Shown here: one piece after another, positions 6,496 through 8,563 of the stretch
Numbering within the stretch: position 1 is the stretch's first letter
Layout: each line of letters begins with the position of its first letter
Source of the DNA: an uncultured Corynebacterium sp.
GTDB lineage: Bacteria; Actinomycetota; Actinomycetes; Mycobacteriales; Mycobacteriaceae
Direction of reading: 5' to 3'
Assembly (NCBI GenBank): GCA_915275065.1
Contig: CAJZGD010000108.1
Span: forward strand, 1-8,563
DNA length: 8,563 bases
Notes under the pieces: generated by a model
Told to the model about the DNA's origin: nothing
The model's database searches: none
The model's input: the letters and a program-made list of their open reading frames with translations, nothing else
Program-made: the position numbers and the translations under genes

Positions 6496-7779
6496 ATGAG
6501 TGAAGTGACTCGGGTGTATGCGGGACGGCTTGCGGGCATGGTGGTGCGGGGGCCGGAAACAGATGTGATTGGCCGGGTGCGGGACGTGGTGGTGAATGTG
6601 CGGCCGGCCGGGCACCAATCCCGCGTGCTGGGGTTGGTGGTGGAAATGATGAATAAGCGCCGCATTTTCCTGCCCATGTTGCGTATCGCCTCTATCGACC
6701 CGCACGAAATCATGCTGGTGTCGGGGTCCGTTTCGTTGCGGGCGTTCAAACCCCGCACCGGTGAGCTCACGATCATGGGGGACATTATTGGGGCGAAGGT
6801 GCAGGTGGATGACCCGGATTTGCCGAAAATCCATGCGAAACCCGTCGAGGTGGCCGACATTGAGATTGAGCGCACCCGCACCCGCGATTGGGCGATCAGT
6901 GCGGTGGCGGTCATGAGCGAGCGGGCAAAATTTGGCCGCCGCACCGAAATACTCATCGCATCGTGGAAACATGTGCATGGCATTACCGCCGCCGGGGTGG
7001 GGATTTCCGACGCGGCCGCCGAACTGCTCGCCGAGTTCGAAGACATGCGGCCCGCCGACGTCGCCACCGCCTTATACCAGCTTCCCGAATCGCAGCGGCA
7101 TAGTGTTGCCAGCGAGTTTGACGACGAGCGCCTCGCGGACATTCTTCAAGAAATGAGCGAGGACCGTCAAGCGGAACTGTTAGAAACCCTAGGCATTGAA
7201 CGGGCCGCCGAGATTTTAGAGGAAATGGACCCGGATGATGCCGCCGACCTGCTGTTCGAACTCGACGACCAGAAAGCCGACGTGCTGCTCGAACTCATGG
7301 ACCCGGAGGAGTCCGCACCGGTGCGGCGGCTCATGAGTTTCAGCCCGGACACGGTGGGGGCGCTCATGACCACCGAACCACTCATTTTGGATGCGCAAAC
7401 CACCGTTGCCGAGGCGTTGGCGCACGCCGCCAACCCGGATCTGCCCACGTCACTGGCGTCTATGGTGTTTGTGGCCCGGCCACCCACAGCCACCCCGACC
7501 GGCAAGTTTTTAGGGTGTGTGCATTTGCAGAAGCTCCTGCGGGTGCCGCCGTCAACACTGGTGTCGGCGGCCCTCGACCCGGAGCTACCCCCACTCTATG
7601 CTGATGATTCCCAAGAAACCGCGGCCCGGTATTTCGCTACTTATAATCTAGTGTGTGGCCCGGTCATTGATAATGATGGGCATTTATTGGGTGCGGTGGC
7701 GGTGGATGATCTCCTCGATCACCTGCTGCCTGATGATTGGCGTGATACCGGCATCCGACCGCGCGGCGAAGAAAAATAA
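6496..7779 (+). CDS. soluble PRC-barrel / MgtE_N / CBS-pair protein (magnesium transporter MgtE-like, without channel domain)
   Basis: 427 aa from ATG 6496. Two PRC-barrel-like beta modules open the protein (about 5-75, with RLAGMVV and IGRVRDVVV; and about 85-160). MgtE_N-type helical repeats follow (about 170-280), showing acidic units such as RPADVATALYQLP, LADILQEMSEDRQAELLETL and MDPDDAADLLFELD. Two CBS motifs complete it (about 286-345, starting TVGALMTTEPLILDA; and about 350-415, ending GHLLGAVAVDDLLDHLLPDD). True MgtE channels carry a five-helix pore after the CBS pair; here the protein ends instead and no transmembrane helix is visible. In MgtE the N and CBS domains sense cytosolic Mg2+, so a cytoplasmic Mg2+- or nucleotide-sensing role is plausible but unproven. 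The frame stays open upstream to a TTG at 6424, but the conserved start MSEVTRVYAGRLAGM and the adjacent promoter favour 6496. The DUF1003 gene follows after 46 bases with no terminator between. Confidence 0.88.
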   Translation: MSEVTRVYAGRLAGMVVRGPETDVIGRVRDVVVNVRPAGHQSRVLGLVVEMMNKRRIFLPMLRIASIDPHEIMLVSGSVSLRAFKPRTGELTIMGDIIGAKVQVDDPDLPKIHAKPVEVADIEIERTRTRDWAISAVAVMSERAKFGRRTEILIASWKHVHGITAAGVGISDAAAELLAEFEDMRPADVATALYQLPESQRHSVASEFDDERLADILQEMSEDRQAELLETLGIERAAEILEEMDPDDAADLLFELDDQKADVLLELMDPEESAPVRRLMSFSPDTVGALMTTEPLILDAQTTVAEALAHAANPDLPTSLASMVFVARPPTATPTGKFLGCVHLQKLLRVPPSTLVSAALDPELPPLYADDSQETAARYFATYNLVCGPVIDNDGHLLGAVAVDDLLDHLLPDDWRDTGIRPRGEEK

Positions 7780-7825
7780 GGAATAAGCGACGGCACGTCC
7801 CCAAAAATGTGAGGAGTAGACGCAT

Positions 7826-8458
7826 ATGGCTGATCTCGACACCCCCCGGCTCAGCGGTAAGAAAACCTATTTCCGGCTTGACGACGACACTGTGGGCGCC
7901 TATGCGGAAAAGGTGGCCCGGTTTTTCGGAACCGGCCGCTATCTCATGTGGCAAACCGTGTTCGTGACCGTGTGGGTGTTATTAAACCTGGGCGCCACCT
8001 GGTGGAAGTGGGATCCTTACCCGTTTATCCTGCTGAATTTGGCGTTTTCCACCCAGGCCGCCTACGCCGCCCCCCTGATTCTGCTGGCCCAAAACCGACA
8101 GGAGGACCGGGACCGTATTTCACTGAACGAGGATCGCCGGCGGGCGTTCGAAACCAAATCAAACACGGAATTCATCACCAGGGAACTCACCGGCCTGCGG
8201 CTGGCCATCGGAGAGGTTGTCACCCGGGATTATTTACGCCACGAACTCGATGATCTGCGCACCATGATGGAACGCAGGGAGAACAATTCTGTTCATACGG
8301 GAATCTATAATATTCACCGACGCATCCAGCTCCTCTATGGCAGTGCATACGGCGTGCAGATTTCAACGCCGAAGGGGGGCGGTACGCTCGTTGAAATGGT
8401 GCTTCCGGTGAAGCGCGGGAAGGGAGATGAGGATGATGCGGCGTATTCTCATCGTTGA
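7826..8458 (+). CDS. DUF1003 membrane protein, C-terminus replaced by a histidine-kinase tail (chimeric frame)
   Basis: 210 aa as read. Ribosome site GAGGAG (7811-7816) sits nine bases before ATG 7826. Residues 1-150 are a typical actinobacterial DUF1003 protein: GAYAEKVARFFGTGRYLMWQ, a first membrane helix (about 39-58), the signature DPYPFILLNLAFSTQAAYAA leading into the second helix (about 66-88), then AQNRQEDRDR and an alpha-helical soluble tail. DUF1003 has no established biochemical function. From about residue 153 the sequence turns into the end of a GHKL ATPase (GIYNIHRRIQLLYG, then GGGTLVEMVLPV), foreign to DUF1003. The native C-terminus is therefore missing. The DUF1003 part is secure and is probably co-transcribed with the MgtE_N/CBS gene. 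The fused tail is probably an assembly artefact, so the 8458 end should not be taken as the natural stop of the corynebacterial gene. Confidence 0.75.
   Translation: MADLDTPRLSGKKTYFRLDDDTVGAYAEKVARFFGTGRYLMWQTVFVTVWVLLNLGATWWKWDPYPFILLNLAFSTQAAYAAPLILLAQNRQEDRDRISLNEDRRRAFETKSNTEFITRELTGLRLAIGEVVTRDYLRHELDDLRTMMERRENNSVHTGIYNIHRRIQLLYGSAYGVQISTPKGGGTLVEMVLPVKRGKGDEDDAAYSHR
8279..8303. other. chimeric junction between corynebacterial and Bacillota-type sequence
   Basis: Left of this point the reading frame encodes the DUF1003 tail (LRTMMERRE). Right of it the same frame encodes a YesM-type kinase end (TGIYNIHRRI). The exact breakpoint cannot be placed to the base. No insertion-sequence end, tRNA, integrase or obvious direct repeat is visible at the joint, which favours an assembly or contamination joint over a recognisable mobile-element insertion. 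Confidence 0.7.
8300..8458 (+). pseudogene. YesM-type sensor histidine kinase, C-terminal fragment of the ATPase domain
   Basis: About 52 codons, in frame with the DUF1003 gene. GIYNIHRRIQLLYG corresponds to the G2-box region and following helix of YesM-family kinases (commonly G-[IL]-x-N-[IV]-x-x-R-[IL]-x-L-x-Y-G). YGVQISTPKGGGTLVEMVLPV is the closing beta hairpin with the G-x-G-T motif. Sensor, HAMP, phospho-accepting His region, N box and G1 box are all absent, so this piece cannot bind ATP or phosphorylate by itself. The stop at 8456-8458 lies inside the following regulator gene, a normal arrangement for yesM-yesN pairs. It is probably the end of an intact gene in another genome rather than a true decayed gene. 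Confidence 0.65.
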
Positions 8459-8563
8459 GGACGAAGAGATCATTCGCCAGGGGCTTGTCTGTACGATCGA
8501 CTGGCTCAGCATGGACTGCGTTGTCGTAGGCGATGCGCCCGACGGCAAGGCAGGGCTGGAACT
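8433..8563 (+). CDS. YesN-type response regulator, N-terminal fragment (3' end outside window)
   Basis: The reading frame starts at ATG 8433, or at the neighbouring in-frame ATGs 8427 or 8436. GGGAAGGGAG (8417-8426) provides a ribosome site at best spacing for 8433 or 8436. It encodes RRILIVEDEEIIRQGL, then TIDW and VVVGDAPDGKAGLE. This is the start of a receiver domain: the acidic pocket residues in VEDEE, and the I-D-W then G-D-A-x-D-G pattern typical of YesN/AraC-type regulators that pair with YesM kinases, often for sugar uptake in Bacillota. The phospho-accepting aspartate and the expected AraC-type DNA-binding domain lie beyond the window. It overlaps the kinase tail by 26 bases, consistent with translational coupling. 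The family is clear; the target genes cannot be seen. Confidence 0.75.
   Translation, partial: MMRRILIVEDEEIIRQGLVCTIDWLSMDCVVVGDAPDGKAGLE

Noticed and set aside
6237..7142. 301-codon minus-strand open frame spanning the divergent promoter
   Set aside because: It is Ser/Arg-rich, crosses a clear plus-strand promoter and gene start, and has no recognisable features.
7826..8458. A novel functional DUF1003-histidine kinase fusion as a new signalling system
   Set aside because: The kinase part lacks the His/dimerisation region, N box and G1 box and appears abruptly with foreign character at the window edge; an artefact or a non-catalytic remnant is more likely.
1..8563. CRISPR arrays, tRNA or rRNA genes, transposases, phage genes
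   Set aside because: No regularly spaced repeats, cloverleaf-like sequences, rRNA signatures, or transposase or integrase motifs were seen on either strand.

Overview
The window looks like chromosome from a Corynebacterium or close relative in the Mycobacteriales. Evidence: a high-GC, G/C-ending codon style; a 2-oxoglutarate dehydrogenase in which an E2 succinyltransferase core is fused in front of the E1 part (the OdhA/Kgd architecture of this order); and a neighbourhood that, from memory, resembles the odhA region of C. glutamicum (ABC exporter, odhA, a secreted protein, a GSP17M-type membrane protein, an MgtE_N/CBS protein, a DUF1003 protein).

Layout. 2-127 (+) is the last 41 codons of an ABC exporter ATPase. 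128-292 carries a putative odhA promoter with an overlapping inverted repeat. odhA fills 293-4057 (+). A 339-base gene-free stretch follows, with stem-loops and a strong intrinsic terminator (4236-4284). 4397-5065 (+) is an unrecognised four-helix membrane protein with a proline-rich tail. It runs tail-to-tail, one base apart, into a two-gene minus-strand unit: a membrane-anchored OpuAC-like binding protein (5067-5801) and a GSP17M-like two-helix membrane protein (5848-6327). A divergent intergenic region with a perfect 10-bp palindrome separates this unit from a plus-strand pair: a soluble PRC/MgtE_N/CBS protein (6496-7779), probably from a leaderless mRNA, and a DUF1003 membrane protein (7826 onward).

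The right edge is abnormal. About 150 codons into the DUF1003 gene (about 8279-8300) the reading frame passes without a stop into the last ~55 codons of a YesM-type sensor histidine kinase. That is followed, in the overlapping arrangement expected of a YesM/YesN operon, by the start of a YesN-type response regulator (8433 to the window edge). This two-component material is typical of Bacillota (clostridia-like) and does not fit the rest of the window. The simplest reading is an assembly chimera or contig-edge contamination; a real recombination joint cannot be excluded from sequence alone. The fused protein lacks the kinase dimerisation/His domain and the N and G1 boxes, so it should not be treated as a working new kinase.

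How the genes may work together: OdhA runs the decarboxylase and succinyl-transfer steps of the TCA cycle at the 2-oxoglutarate node. The minus-strand pair and the MgtE_N/CBS-DUF1003 pair look like small envelope, stress or ion-homeostasis modules; that grouping is inference from domains and adjacency.
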